The notes under the pieces are model-generated. The model did no database searches, was not told the origin of the DNA, and worked only from the letters and a program-made list of their open reading frames with translations. Shown here in pieces: positions 16,888 to 24,971 of a stretch of DNA of 64,000 nucleotides (its first letter is position 1; every line of letters starts with the position of its first letter). This DNA is from Roseibium sediminicola (GTDB lineage: Bacteria > Pseudomonadota > Alphaproteobacteria > Rhizobiales > Stappiaceae), in contig NZ_JALNMJ010000007.1 of the NCBI RefSeq assembly GCF_023156505.1, forward strand, positions 124,001 through 188,000. The letters are read 5' to 3'. The position numbers and the translations under genes are program-made.

Positions 16888-18526
16888 CGAAAAGCTCCTT
16901 CATCGGAAGCCGGAAACGGGCTTCACCGCCGGGCGGGCAGGCGAGCGCCTGTTCGATCAGATAGCGGGCGCGCAGCCACATCCGCCGGGCATGGGATTTG
17001 TCAAAAATGAAACGGGTGGAGCTGGCAAAGGAACGTGCGAGGCCCAAGGCCAACCGGTACTCGAACGTCGCGTCGCCCTGCTTGCGGGCAAAGCCCCGGG
17101 CGGATTTGTAGAAATCCTGGGAGACATTCATGATGCGCTTCCGGGTGTCGCGGTCGAGCACCTGGAGCCGGTAGTTCGACACCATGAACACCGAGACGTC
17201 CTGGACGTAATCCATGTAGCGGGACCGGTGCAGATCGATGAAATGGATCCGGTCCTCGCCCGGGTCGTAGATGATGTTGTCGACGTTGAAGTCGCCATGG
17301 ATATAGACCGAGAACGGCGCCGGCACATTGGCCTCCCGTTCTGTGGCCTGTTCGATCAGCTTGTCGAGCGCGGGCAGGCTCTCGCCGGAAAAACTGACCT
17401 TCCGGTCCTGGAACTCCGGATGCACCCGGCGCACTTCGCCCAGCCGCTTGGCGAGCTGCTGCATGCTGCCCAGTTCCGCCGGTTCCTGGGCGCGGGTCTG
17501 TTTCCAGACATCCTTCAGCGTCCGGGTGAGCCGGTTGAGAGCCGTGGCACACAGGGCGTCGTTTTCACTGAGCACAATATGCTCGAAAGTGAAGCCCGGC
17601 AGATGCTCGATCAGGAGCGCGGCGGACTGGTTGCGTTTCTCGTAGGACAGGATCTTCGGGGCAAGGCCCGGATAGATCGAATGCCAGCTCTTCACGCCCT
17701 GGCGCTCCTCCTTGACCTTGCTCTTCTCGCCATCCTTGAAGACGGCGGCGACTTCCTCGGTCTTGCGGTCCTTGATGGCGGAGATCGAACTGCCCGAGCG
17801 GGTCTCTGCAATGGTCTCGACCGTGAGGTTGCCGACAGGCCCTTCGAGATCCGACATCAGGCTCTGCAGGGCAAAGTACCGCTCGAAATTGACGGCCTGG
17901 CCGATATTGGCAGAGATCAGCGCTTCGCTGATCGATTTCAGCGAGTCGCCCATGCGCTGGATCTCGCTGGCGACCAGCAGGCTGTTGGCAATGTCGGCCG
18001 GGCGGATGTCCGGGTTGCGCATTTCCTTGGTGTAGATCTTGAACAGCTTGCGGTAATCCGCCTCGATCTTGTCCTGAAGCTGGCCGATCTCGATGGCGAG
18101 TTCGCTGTCGCTGTCGGTGAGCGCCTGTTCGATGCTGGCGACGCCGCTGCGAACGCGTTTGACGATGGCCGGATAGCGCTGCGGTTCCAGCGTTTCGAAG
18201 GTTTCGATCCGCTCCACGTGGTGCAGGGACTGGCGCGCCAGGTTGGAGAGCCGTTGCAGGTCGGAGGCGATCAGCTCCAGGCTGCGCAAGGTGATGTGTT
18301 TGCGGTTGTTCTTCTTCGCACCGGTCATCTGGCGCACGCAGGCGGCCAGGATGCGGCTCTTCAGATTATGCGCATAGCCAGCCCGGTCCTGGATCCGGCG
18401 CGCGGTCGCGGCCGTCGGCTCCTTGAAGAAGGCTTCGAGCTGGATCAGCTGGCCGTCAATCTCCGCGCACAGAAAATGGAGATTTTCCCGAATTGTTTTC
18501 GGTACACGAGAGCGTTGACCAGTCAT
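16880..18526 (-). CDS. PhoU-like plus APH-type phosphotransferase fusion, first gene of the GAK-like operon
   Basis: A 548-residue protein. Residues about 1-230 are all-helical and resemble PhoU (paired helices with LVASEIQRMGDSLKSISE), residues about 260-520 an aminoglycoside-phosphotransferase/choline-kinase fold. The catalytic Brenner motif HGDFNVDN starts at about residue 410 and the metal-binding motif is IHFIDLHRS. The N-lobe includes LLIEHLPGFTFEHIVL. ATG 18526 is chosen because GGGTGA lies just upstream, although a GTG at 18532 is in frame. The start codon lies inside one arm of a 32-bp inverted repeat. It should phosphorylate a small molecule or protein; the target is unknown. Confidence 0.8.
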   Translation of the reverse strand: MTGQRSRVPKTIRENLHFLCAEIDGQLIQLEAFFKEPTAATARRIQDRAGYAHNLKSRILAACVRQMTGAKKNNRKHITLRSLELIASDLQRLSNLARQSLHHVERIETFETLEPQRYPAIVKRVRSGVASIEQALTDSDSELAIEIGQLQDKIEADYRKLFKIYTKEMRNPDIRPADIANSLLVASEIQRMGDSLKSISEALISANIGQAVNFERYFALQSLMSDLEGPVGNLTVETIAETRSGSSISAIKDRKTEEVAAVFKDGEKSKVKEERQGVKSWHSIYPGLAPKILSYEKRNQSAALLIEHLPGFTFEHIVLSENDALCATALNRLTRTLKDVWKQTRAQEPAELGSMQQLAKRLGEVRRVHPEFQDRKVSFSGESLPALDKLIEQATEREANVPAPFSVYIHGDFNVDNIIYDPGEDRIHFIDLHRSRYMDYVQDVSVFMVSNYRLQVLDRDTRKRIMNVSQDFYKSARGFARKQGDATFEYRLALGLARSFASSTRFIFDKSHARRMWLRARYLIEQALACPPGGEARFRLPMKELFVD

Positions 18527-18807
18527 ATTCACCCTTTTGACCGGAGCGATTTTGTTCGCTGGTTAGGCGGATTGCCTGCCGTGGTGTCCATCACCACAAA
18601 GGCAAGACAACGACGCCAGCGGGCAATATCGCCCGGCCCGCTGATCGGGGTTGCCCGATCTGGAACAGTCGTGAACGGGTGAGGTAAACCTGCCCATCGG
18701 TGTCGTTGCAGCGCTTGCCCGATGCACCGCATCGCGCTGCGCACTGCGCCTCGCCGAATGAGCAGTTTGACCTCATCAAAAGGTTTAATATGACTGGTCA
18801 ACGCTCT
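18509..18807. repeat. Inverted duplication of the PhoU-APH start region (32-bp arms)
   Basis: Arms at 18509-18540 and 18776-18807 are inverted copies, identical at 30 of 32 positions by eye; they share TATGACTGGTCAACGCTCT, the first codons of the phosphotransferase gene. The 235-bp spacer holds no credible gene. Each arm therefore carries an ATG followed by the same five codons facing outward, but the right-hand copy runs into a stop after 15 codons. This could be a rearrangement scar, a small mobile element that supplied the start codon, or a regulatory stem. Confidence 0.85.
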
Positions 18808-19222
18808 AGTCATGTTGGGGTCCGAGATAGACTTTGAGCCCCCGCGTACAGCCAAGTGGAAACAGTTTTGTGACATAAAGCGGACGTAGCTGCGCCGCGT
18901 CCTCGGCCGTGATCCATCTTGTGGCGACCTGGTGTGGATCCGGGTGGTTGCCGAGTGCCGGCCGGTAGCTGTCCTGAACGGTGCATTCGAAGATCAGATC
19001 GAGCTGGTGCTGGCGCTCCGTGCCTTCGGATTTCAGCCGGTAGAGATCGGCAACATGCATGAGTTTTCCGACCGCTACCTCGGCGCCGATTTCCTCCAGG
19101 CACTCGCGTTTCAGGGTGGCTTCCAGATCCTCACCCGGTTCCTGCTTGCCACCGGGCAAGGTGTAATAAACCCCTTTCACCGGATGATGTTTTTCCTGCA
19201 CCAGCAATTTTTCACCGCGCAA
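18806..19222 (-). CDS. Nudix hydrolase
   Basis: At least 138 residues. The Nudix box is complete: GGKQEPGEDLEATLKREC, then LEEIGAEV, fitting G-x5-E-x7-R-E-U-x-E-E-x-G-U. It should cleave a nucleoside diphosphate linked to another group; substrate unknown. The start is a problem: the only ATG/GTG/TTG before the box is TTG at 19222, yet the same frame continues upstream with RSTPRAFIL, which looks like the first strand of the fold, until a stop near 19357. An ATC near 19274, preceded by AAAAGGA, is a conceivable non-standard start. Coordinates use the TTG. Confidence 0.75.
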   Translation of the reverse strand: MRGEKLLVQEKHHPVKGVYYTLPGGKQEPGEDLEATLKRECLEEIGAEVAVGKLMHVADLYRLKSEGTERQHQLDLIFECTVQDSYRPALGNHPDPHQVATRWITAEDAAQLRPLYVTKLFPLGCTRGLKVYLGPQHD

Positions 19223-19534
19223 TATGAAGGCCCGCGGCGTCGAGCGGATCAGGGGGCGGAACGGGGCAGGGGAAAGGTCGCTGGAGATAGTGGTGCGTCC
19301 TTTTCTTTGGCGCCGGAATCCAGACTTCAGATGCCTGCGGTACCTTGTGCCCTGTCATGACGTCGTGCCGTTGCCGGCACCCAGGCGAAACTGCTCAAAG
19401 TATAGGTGAGTCGCGGACACCCGGCTAACCGATAAAAGCCTGTGAATAAGGGTGAGTTGGGCACGGAAGGGAGCGGCCTCTCAGGGGGCGACTGCAAGTC
19501 CATCACCTCGGGAAACAGCAGGCCACCTCCGTCA
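19223..19534. other. Gap without a recognised gene
   Basis: Between the Nudix gene and the repeats there is no credible coding frame beyond the possible N-terminal extension of the Nudix protein up to about 19354. No tRNA, terminator or operator was recognised. Confidence 0.5.
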
Positions 19535-19644
19535 GCGTCATCCTGTGGAGGGCCGGCCGGCCCGTCTCTAGGGATCTGCGGCACATTCTTGAACATCTGG
19601 CCGATCCTTCGAGACAGCGCTGGCGCGCTTCCTCAGGATGACGC
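19535..19644. repeat. Palindromic intergenic repeat, family A (copy 1)
   Basis: About 110 bp with inverted ends: GCGTCATCCTGTGGAGGGCC at the left, CTTCGAGAC inside the right half and CCTCAGGATGACGC at the right end. Further copies lie at 26378, 38153 and 61218. The outer 12-14 bp can pair to form a long hairpin. Confidence 0.85.
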
Positions 19645-19689
19645 TGAACTGGTGGCGATTTGAAACGACGCGTTGCCGCACACTCAGTG

Positions 19690-19831
19690 GTCATCCCGGC
19701 CTTGAGCCGGGACCCACTCGTTTCCAGGGCGGTGGAGTATTGGTTGTTTGGATGTTTGGAACGCTCTGCCCAAATCAGACATCGGAACATGCGGACGCGT
19801 GGATTGGATCCCGGCTCAAGGCCGGGATGAC
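19690..19831. repeat. Palindromic intergenic repeat, family B (copy 2)
   Basis: Inverted arms GTCATCCCGGCCTTGAGCCG at the left and ATCCCGGCTCAAGGCCGGGA followed by TGACC at the right enclose about 95 bp. Each arm is itself a small hairpin (CCCGGCCTTGAGCCGGG). It sits in the 727-bp gap between the Nudix and rpiR genes. Confidence 0.85.
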
Positions 19832-19949
19832 CTCGGTGGGCGGGGCGAGGTCGAGCGGATTTGGCTTGGCCGGGAGGGCCACTGAGCGTGCTGTGAGCGC
19901 GTGTTCTCGGGCTGGTCAGGAATGACCGCCGTCGGGCGCGGGGACACCC

Positions 19950-20819
19950 TCAGATATCCGGCCCCATCGCCCGGCCTTCCGTCAACGGATCGATCTCGTT
20001 GCGCAGTTTTTCGAGCGCGCGCATGCGTTCCTGGGCGCGGCCCTGGTTCTCGCGGGTGACGCCGGCGATCAGCACTTCGGCAATCGCCATCAGGGCCAGC
20101 GAGGAGTCCCAGGGGGAGGGCACCGCGACGCGGGCGGGCAGCACGAAGCTGGCGATCCGGCCGACCGGCGACATCCAGCTGTCGGTGACCAGCGCCACGG
20201 TTGCGCCCTGCTTGGCTGCGGCCTCGGCGAACTGGATGATCTCCGCCTGGTAGCGGCGGATGTCGAAAACCACGACCACGTCCTTCGGGCCGATGCCGAT
20301 GAGCTGGTCGAGCCAGTTGCCCTGCTGACCGGCGACGTGATTGACGTTCGGCCGCACGATCCGCAAATGAGCGGCCATGTAGCGGGCGAGACCGTCGGTG
20401 AAGCGGCCGCCGATCAGGTGAACGGTCTTGCGCTCGTCTGCGAGCAGCTTTGTGAGGCCCGTCAGCTCGCCCTTGGGCAGATGAGCGAAGGTCTCGCGCA
20501 CATTGTCGATCAGCTGGCTGACATGGGGATCGCGGTCCGGCGCGTCGGCCATGCTGGTGCTGCGGGCGAGCGGTGAATTCAACTGGCTTTCCAGCTCGCT
20601 GCGCAGCTTCTTCTGGAACTCCGCGAAACCCGGAAAGCCGAGCCGGCCAACAAAGCGCAGGATGGTCGGCGAACTGACCCCGGCGGCTTCCGCGAACTGC
20701 GCGACGGTGCCAAGCCCCTGCATCGGATAATTCGCCATCAGGGCATGGGCGGCCTTTTTTTCCGTGGCGGTGAATTCGTCCAGACGGTCGCGGATATCTT
20801 CCAGAAGAGGGCGTTCCAT
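19950..20819 (-). CDS. RpiR-family (HTH plus SIS) transcriptional regulator
   Basis: 289 residues: an N-terminal helix-turn-helix (VAQFAEAAGVSSPTILRF) and a C-terminal SIS sugar-isomerase-like sensor domain (HLIGGRFTDGLARYMAAH, VVFDIRRYQAE, VALVTDSWMSP). It is transcribed away from the N-formylglutamate amidohydrolase/TRAP/glutamine-synthetase-like cluster, with a palindrome between them, so it is the likely regulator of that cluster, probably sensing the imported substrate or a glutamylated intermediate. In amino-compound clusters the SIS domain need not bind a sugar phosphate. Confidence 0.9.
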   Translation of the reverse strand: MERPLLEDIRDRLDEFTATEKKAAHALMANYPMQGLGTVAQFAEAAGVSSPTILRFVGRLGFPGFAEFQKKLRSELESQLNSPLARSTSMADAPDRDPHVSQLIDNVRETFAHLPKGELTGLTKLLADERKTVHLIGGRFTDGLARYMAAHLRIVRPNVNHVAGQQGNWLDQLIGIGPKDVVVVFDIRRYQAEIIQFAEAAAKQGATVALVTDSWMSPVGRIASFVLPARVAVPSPWDSSLALMAIAEVLIAGVTRENQGRAQERMRALEKLRNEIDPLTEGRAMGPDI

Positions 20820-20918
20820 GGGCTTGGGCCTTTTTCCCGTCGGCGCCGCTGAATTTCATTTGACAGCGGTCCTAATCTGCGTATCAAATATTACAGAAGT
20901 TAGTTAAGTCGGCAATCC

Positions 20919-20934
20919 TGTAATAAACATTACA
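20919..20934. promoter_or_regulatory. Candidate RpiR operator palindrome
   Basis: TGTAATAAACATTACA: perfect 6-bp arms around a 4-bp spacer, in the 147-bp divergent gap between rpiR and the catabolic cluster. A further half-site ATTACA occurs around 20890. The shape resembles known RpiR-family sites such as that of HexR (TGTAAT/ATTACA arms). Confidence 0.55.
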
Positions 20935-20966
20935 AACAGCAGGGTCGATCTTTCAGGGAGTTGGGA

Positions 20967-21752
20967 ATGGGCGTGAACCCCCGGACCGGAGGAATGAACA
21001 AGGCCGTCGCGGTTGAAAACGCGGAGGGTGCCGGTCCGATCGTTCTTGTCTGCGATCACGCCTCGAATTTCTTCCCGCCGCCCTATGACACCAGCCTCAA
21101 TGTCAGCGAGGCCGACAAGTCGGCCCATATCGCCTGGGATCCGGGTGCGCTCGGCGTTGCCAGGGGACTGTCCAGGGCGCTCGATGCACCGCTGGTGTTC
21201 ACCACCGTTTCCCGCCTCATTATCGACTGCAACCGCGAGGAAAGCCGGGCCGACCTGATCCCGTGCCTGAGCGAGACCACGGAAATTTCCGGCAACCGCG
21301 ACCTGAGCCCGGAAGAAAAGTCTTTCCGCATCGACCTGGCGCATCGCCCGTTCCATACGGCGATCGACAAGGTTCTGAACGAACGCAAGGACCGGGACCT
21401 GCCGAGCGCGGTGGTCTCGATCCATTCCTTCACCCCTGTCTACAAGGGCAAGTCCCGCCCGTGGGAGATCGGCTTGATCTATGAAACCGACCGCCGACTG
21501 GCCGATCCGGTTCTGGCGGATCTCGCCGCGCGCGGCGATCTGACGGTTGGTGACAATGAGCCCTATTCGCCGGCGGACGGCGTCTACTACACCATCCGCC
21601 GTCACGGCGAAGACCGGCAGCTACCCTGCCTGATGATCGAGATCCGCAACGACGAGATCACGACGCCGGAAGAGGAAGCCCGCTGGAGCGACCTGCTGGC
21701 GCCGGTGCTGGCGCGGGCGGCCGAAGCGGTTGCGGGAGGCGCCCATGCTTAA
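20967..21752 (+). CDS. N-formylglutamate amidohydrolase-family protein
   Basis: 261 residues of the HutG-type N-formylglutamate amidohydrolase family: VLVCDHASN near the N-terminus, a DxG segment (HIAWDPGALGVA), RLIIDCNR, VSIHSFTPVY (metal-ligand His) and a C-terminal LMIEIRNDEI, the family's ExR-type motif. ATG 20967 has AGGGAG six bases upstream. Being first in a cluster with a glutamine-synthetase-like ligase and two dehydrogenases, it may hydrolyse a gamma-glutamyl amide rather than formylglutamate. The TRAP small subunit gene overlaps its 3' end by 8 bp. Confidence 0.88.
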   Translation: MGVNPRTGGMNKAVAVENAEGAGPIVLVCDHASNFFPPPYDTSLNVSEADKSAHIAWDPGALGVARGLSRALDAPLVFTTVSRLIIDCNREESRADLIPCLSETTEISGNRDLSPEEKSFRIDLAHRPFHTAIDKVLNERKDRDLPSAVVSIHSFTPVYKGKSRPWEIGLIYETDRRLADPVLADLAARGDLTVGDNEPYSPADGVYYTIRRHGEDRQLPCLMIEIRNDEITTPEEEARWSDLLAPVLARAAEAVAGGAHA

Positions 21753-22341
21753 GCTGGCCTGCCTCTATGTCCGCGCCGTCGACGGTTTCAACCGGCGGCT
21801 CGGCAAGGTGATCATGTGGGGCATCTTCGTGATGGCGGCGATCCTGCTGTGGTCGTCGATCTCCAAGACCTTCTTCAACCCGTCGCTGTGGACCCTCGAA
21901 ATCGCCCAGTTTGCCATGGTCGCCTACTATGTGCTCGGCGGACCCTATTCGATCCAGATGGGCTCGAATGTGCGCATGGACCTTTTCTATGCGGAATGGA
22001 GCGTGAAGAAGAAGGCCTGGTTCGACGCCTTCACCGTGCTGTTGCTGATCTTTTATCTCTGTGTGCTGCTTTATGGCGCGCTCAATTCGACGGCCTATTC
22101 GCTCGGCTATTTCGGCAAGGATTCGATCGGTTTCTGGTGGGATCTCTTTGTTACCTTCATTACCGGTGGCCCGGACGCTGCGGCTGAGAAGCTCGGCTAT
22201 ATCGAGCGCAGCCCGACCGCCTGGCGGCCCTATCTGTGGCCGGTCAAATTCATCATGATCTTCGGTTTCTTCCTGATGCTGCTTCAGACCGTCTCTGAAC
22301 TTCTGAAAGACATTGCCCGGATCAAGGGAGTGTCTCTCTGA
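21745..22341 (+). CDS. TRAP transporter small permease (DctQ family)
   Basis: 198 residues with four hydrophobic segments (VIMWGIFVMAAILLW, then ALNS-adjacent and C-terminal segments). The ATG at 21745 follows GGGAGG; a start at 21730 would lie deeper in the previous gene. It has an unusually long loop between segments 3 and 4 (GKDSIGFWWDLFVTFITGG), seen in the larger DctQ subfamilies. It overlaps the large permease by 1 bp. Confidence 0.88.
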   Translation: MLKLACLYVRAVDGFNRRLGKVIMWGIFVMAAILLWSSISKTFFNPSLWTLEIAQFAMVAYYVLGGPYSIQMGSNVRMDLFYAEWSVKKKAWFDAFTVLLLIFYLCVLLYGALNSTAYSLGYFGKDSIGFWWDLFVTFITGGPDAAAEKLGYIERSPTAWRPYLWPVKFIMIFGFFLMLLQTVSELLKDIARIKGVSL

Positions 22342-23681
22342 TGTCCTATGAGTTGATCGCTCTTTTGATGTTCTCGTCGATGATGCTGATGCTCCTGACG
22401 GGGCAGCGCGTCTTCGGCGCCATTGGCGGCATTGCCGCGGTCGCGGCCCTGTGCCTGTGGGGCACGGGCGGCGGCGACATTCCGTTCTCCGCGGCCATGA
22501 AGCTGATGAAATGGTATCCGCTGCTGACGCTGCCGATGTTCATCTTCATGGGCTACGTGCTGTCGGAAACCAAGATCGCCGACGATCTCTACAAGATGTT
22601 CCATGTCTGGATGGGACCGATCCATGGCGGGCTCGCCATCGGCACGATCCTGCTGATGGTGCTGATCTCGGCCATGAACGGATTGTCGGTCGCGGGCATG
22701 GCCATCGGCGCGACCATCGCCTTACCCGAACTTTTGAAACGCAAATATGACAAGCGCATGGTCACGGGGGTGATTCAGGCCGGTTCCTCGCTCGGGATCC
22801 TGGTGCCGCCCTCGGTGGTGCTGGTGCTGTATGCCATGATCGCCCGCGCGCCGGTCGGCCAGCTCTGGCTTGCCGGGGTCGTGCCCGGCCTGATGATGGC
22901 GGGCCTCTTCATCGCCTACATTGCCGTGCGCTGCAAGATCCAGCCGGAGCTCGGTCCGGTTCTGTCCAAGGAAGAACGCGCTGCTTCTGAAGACCAGAAA
23001 TACCATCTGCTTCTGGCAGGCATCCTGCCGATCGTGATCTTCGCCGCGATGATGGTGCCGTTCGTGATGGGCTATACCAGCCTGGTCGAAGCCTCGGCCA
23101 TCGGTGCGCTGACGGCGCTCGTCGCCTCGGTCGTGCGCCGGCGCATGACGCTCGATATCCTGATCCTGTGCCTGAAGAACACGCTTGGCATTTCCTGCAT
23201 GTTCATGTGGATCATCCTGGCGGCCCTCGGCTTCGGCGCTGTCTTCGACGGGCTCGGCGCGGTCAAGGCTATCGAGAACCTTTTCACCGACCAGCTCGGC
23301 CTGTCGCCCTGGATGATCCTGATCCTGATGCAGCTGTCCTTCCTGGTGATGGGCACCTTCCTGGACGACACGGCGATGCTGGTGATCGTGGCGCCGCTCT
23401 ACGTGCCGCTGGTGGCAACGCTCGATCTCGGCATGCCGGCCGGCGAGGTGCTGATCTGGTATGGCGTGCTCTACACGATCACCACGCAGATCGCCTATAT
23501 GACGCCGCCTTTCGGCTACAATCTTTTCCTGATGCGGGCGATGGCCCCCAAGGATGTCACCATGCGCGACATTTACGGCTCGATCACGCCGTTTGTCGCG
23601 GTGATGATCCTGGCGCTGGTCCTCGTCATGGCTTTCCCGCAGATCGCGCTCTGGCTGCCGGACCTGGTGTACGGCAGATAG
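22341..23681 (+). CDS. TRAP transporter large permease (DctM family)
   Basis: 446 residues, about 12 hydrophobic segments, with DctM features such as LPMFIFMGYVLSE, the GLSVAGMAIGATIALPEL segment, IQAGSSLGILVPPSVVLVLY and FLDDTAMLVIVAPLYVP. Sodium-coupled importer together with the adjacent small subunit and binding protein. Confidence 0.93.
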   Translation: MSYELIALLMFSSMMLMLLTGQRVFGAIGGIAAVAALCLWGTGGGDIPFSAAMKLMKWYPLLTLPMFIFMGYVLSETKIADDLYKMFHVWMGPIHGGLAIGTILLMVLISAMNGLSVAGMAIGATIALPELLKRKYDKRMVTGVIQAGSSLGILVPPSVVLVLYAMIARAPVGQLWLAGVVPGLMMAGLFIAYIAVRCKIQPELGPVLSKEERAASEDQKYHLLLAGILPIVIFAAMMVPFVMGYTSLVEASAIGALTALVASVVRRRMTLDILILCLKNTLGISCMFMWIILAALGFGAVFDGLGAVKAIENLFTDQLGLSPWMILILMQLSFLVMGTFLDDTAMLVIVAPLYVPLVATLDLGMPAGEVLIWYGVLYTITTQIAYMTPPFGYNLFLMRAMAPKDVTMRDIYGSITPFVAVMILALVLVMAFPQIALWLPDLVYGR

Positions 23682-23799
23682 AAGGATCTAAGGGCAACAA
23701 CAACAACGTCCGGAGGAAACGGAGTTGGACCGCGGACAGATCAGAGCCGGAAAACGGCCACACCGCTGAAACTGAAACTGGAACTTAGGGGAACTTGAG

Positions 23800-24849
23800 A
23801 TGACCAACAGACGTGATTTTCTGAAAAAAGCCGGTCTCGGCACTGCCGCCGCCGCCGGTGCGACCACCCTTGCGGCCCCGGCCGTCCATGGCCAGTCGCA
23901 GATCAAATGGCGCCTGCAGACCTATGCCGGTCCGGCGCTCGCCGAACACGTGATCAAGCCGCATATCGATGCCTTCAACAAGGCCGCCAACGGCGAGATG
24001 GTGATCGAGCTCTACACCGCCGACCAGCTGGTGCCGACGGGCGAGCTGTTCCGCGCCATGCAGCAGGGCACCATCGACGCCGTGCAGTCCGATGACGACT
24101 CCATGGCTTCGCCGACCGAAGTCACCGTCTTCGGCGGTTACTTCCCGTTCGCGTCCCGCTATTCCCTCGACGTGCCGGTGCTGTTCAACCAGTACGGCCT
24201 GAAGGAAATCTGGGAAGAGGAATATGCCAAGGTCGGCGTGAAGCACATTTCTGCAGGTGCCTGGGATCCGTGCCACTTCGCCACCAAGGACCCGATCCGT
24301 TCGCTGAAGGATCTGGAAGGCAAGCGCGTCTTCACCTTCCCGACCGCCGGCCGCTTCATGGCCCAGTTCGGCGTCGTGCCTGTCACCCTGCCGTGGGAAG
24401 ACATCGAGGTTGCCGTGCAGACCGGCGAGCTTGACGGCATTGCCTGGTCGGGCATCACCGAGGATTACACCGTCGGCTGGGCGGATGTGACCAACTACTT
24501 CCTGACCAACAACATCTCCGGTGCCTGGGCCGGTTCCTTCTTCGCCAACCAGGAACGCTGGAACGAGCTTCCGGATCACCTGAAGGCGATGCTGCAGCTG
24601 GCTATGGATGCGTCCCACTATTATCGCCAGTGGTGGTACTGGGGCGGTGAAGCCAACCTGCGCGTCAACGGCACCAAGATGGAACTGACTTCCATCCCGG
24701 ACGCCGAATGGGCAACGGTCGAAGAAGCCGCCCTGGCCTTCTGGGACGAAATCGCGGCGGAAAGCCCGACCAAGGCCAAGGTCGTGGAGATCTTCAAGAA
24801 GTACAATCAGGACATGCAGAAAGCCGGGCGCCCATACCGTTACAGCTGA
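23800..24849 (+). CDS. TRAP transporter substrate-binding protein, Tat-exported
   Basis: 349 residues of the DctP/TakP-like family. The N-terminus NRRDFLKKAG is a twin-arginine signal followed by a hydrophobic run and APAVHGQ cleavage region. The core has RLQTYAGPALAEH, the AMQQGTIDAVQSDDDSM loop and the VPVTLPWEDIEVAVQTGELD segment of TRAP binding proteins that take monocarboxylate/2-oxoacid-like ligands. A GC-rich hairpin region follows it, which may set its expression above that of the downstream enzymes. Confidence 0.92.
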   Translation: MTNRRDFLKKAGLGTAAAAGATTLAAPAVHGQSQIKWRLQTYAGPALAEHVIKPHIDAFNKAANGEMVIELYTADQLVPTGELFRAMQQGTIDAVQSDDDSMASPTEVTVFGGYFPFASRYSLDVPVLFNQYGLKEIWEEEYAKVGVKHISAGAWDPCHFATKDPIRSLKDLEGKRVFTFPTAGRFMAQFGVVPVTLPWEDIEVAVQTGELDGIAWSGITEDYTVGWADVTNYFLTNNISGAWAGSFFANQERWNELPDHLKAMLQLAMDASHYYRQWWYWGGEANLRVNGTKMELTSIPDAEWATVEEAALAFWDEIAAESPTKAKVVEIFKKYNQDMQKAGRPYRYS

Positions 24850-24854
24850 TGCAG

Positions 24855-24928
24855 GCCCGGCCGCGCCCGCATAAGTTGGCGCGGCCATACCTACCGGTCC
24901 GGAGTGGAACCCTCCGGGCCGGGCTTTT
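24855..24928 (+). terminator. Branched GC-rich hairpin after the TRAP binding-protein gene
   Basis: An outer stem GCCCGGCC (24855-24862) with GGCCGGGC (24917-24924) is followed by TTTT. It encloses two further possible stems, GGCCGCGCC/GGCGCGGCC and CCGGAG/CTCCGG, which partly compete with it. Probably a partial terminator or mRNA-stabilising end. Confidence 0.55.
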
Positions 24929-24971
24929 CAAGAACTGACAGATCTAGACCCGCGAAACGGACACGCTGAAA

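Noticed and set aside
16517..18682. 721-codon plus-strand frame opposite the PhoU-APH gene
   Set aside because: Shadow of a real gene with clear kinase motifs, extending through the inverted repeat.
18529..18876. 115-codon minus-strand frame upstream of the PhoU-APH gene
   Set aside because: It consists of the inverted repeat, its spacer and the 3' end of the Nudix gene, with no ribosome-binding site or motif.
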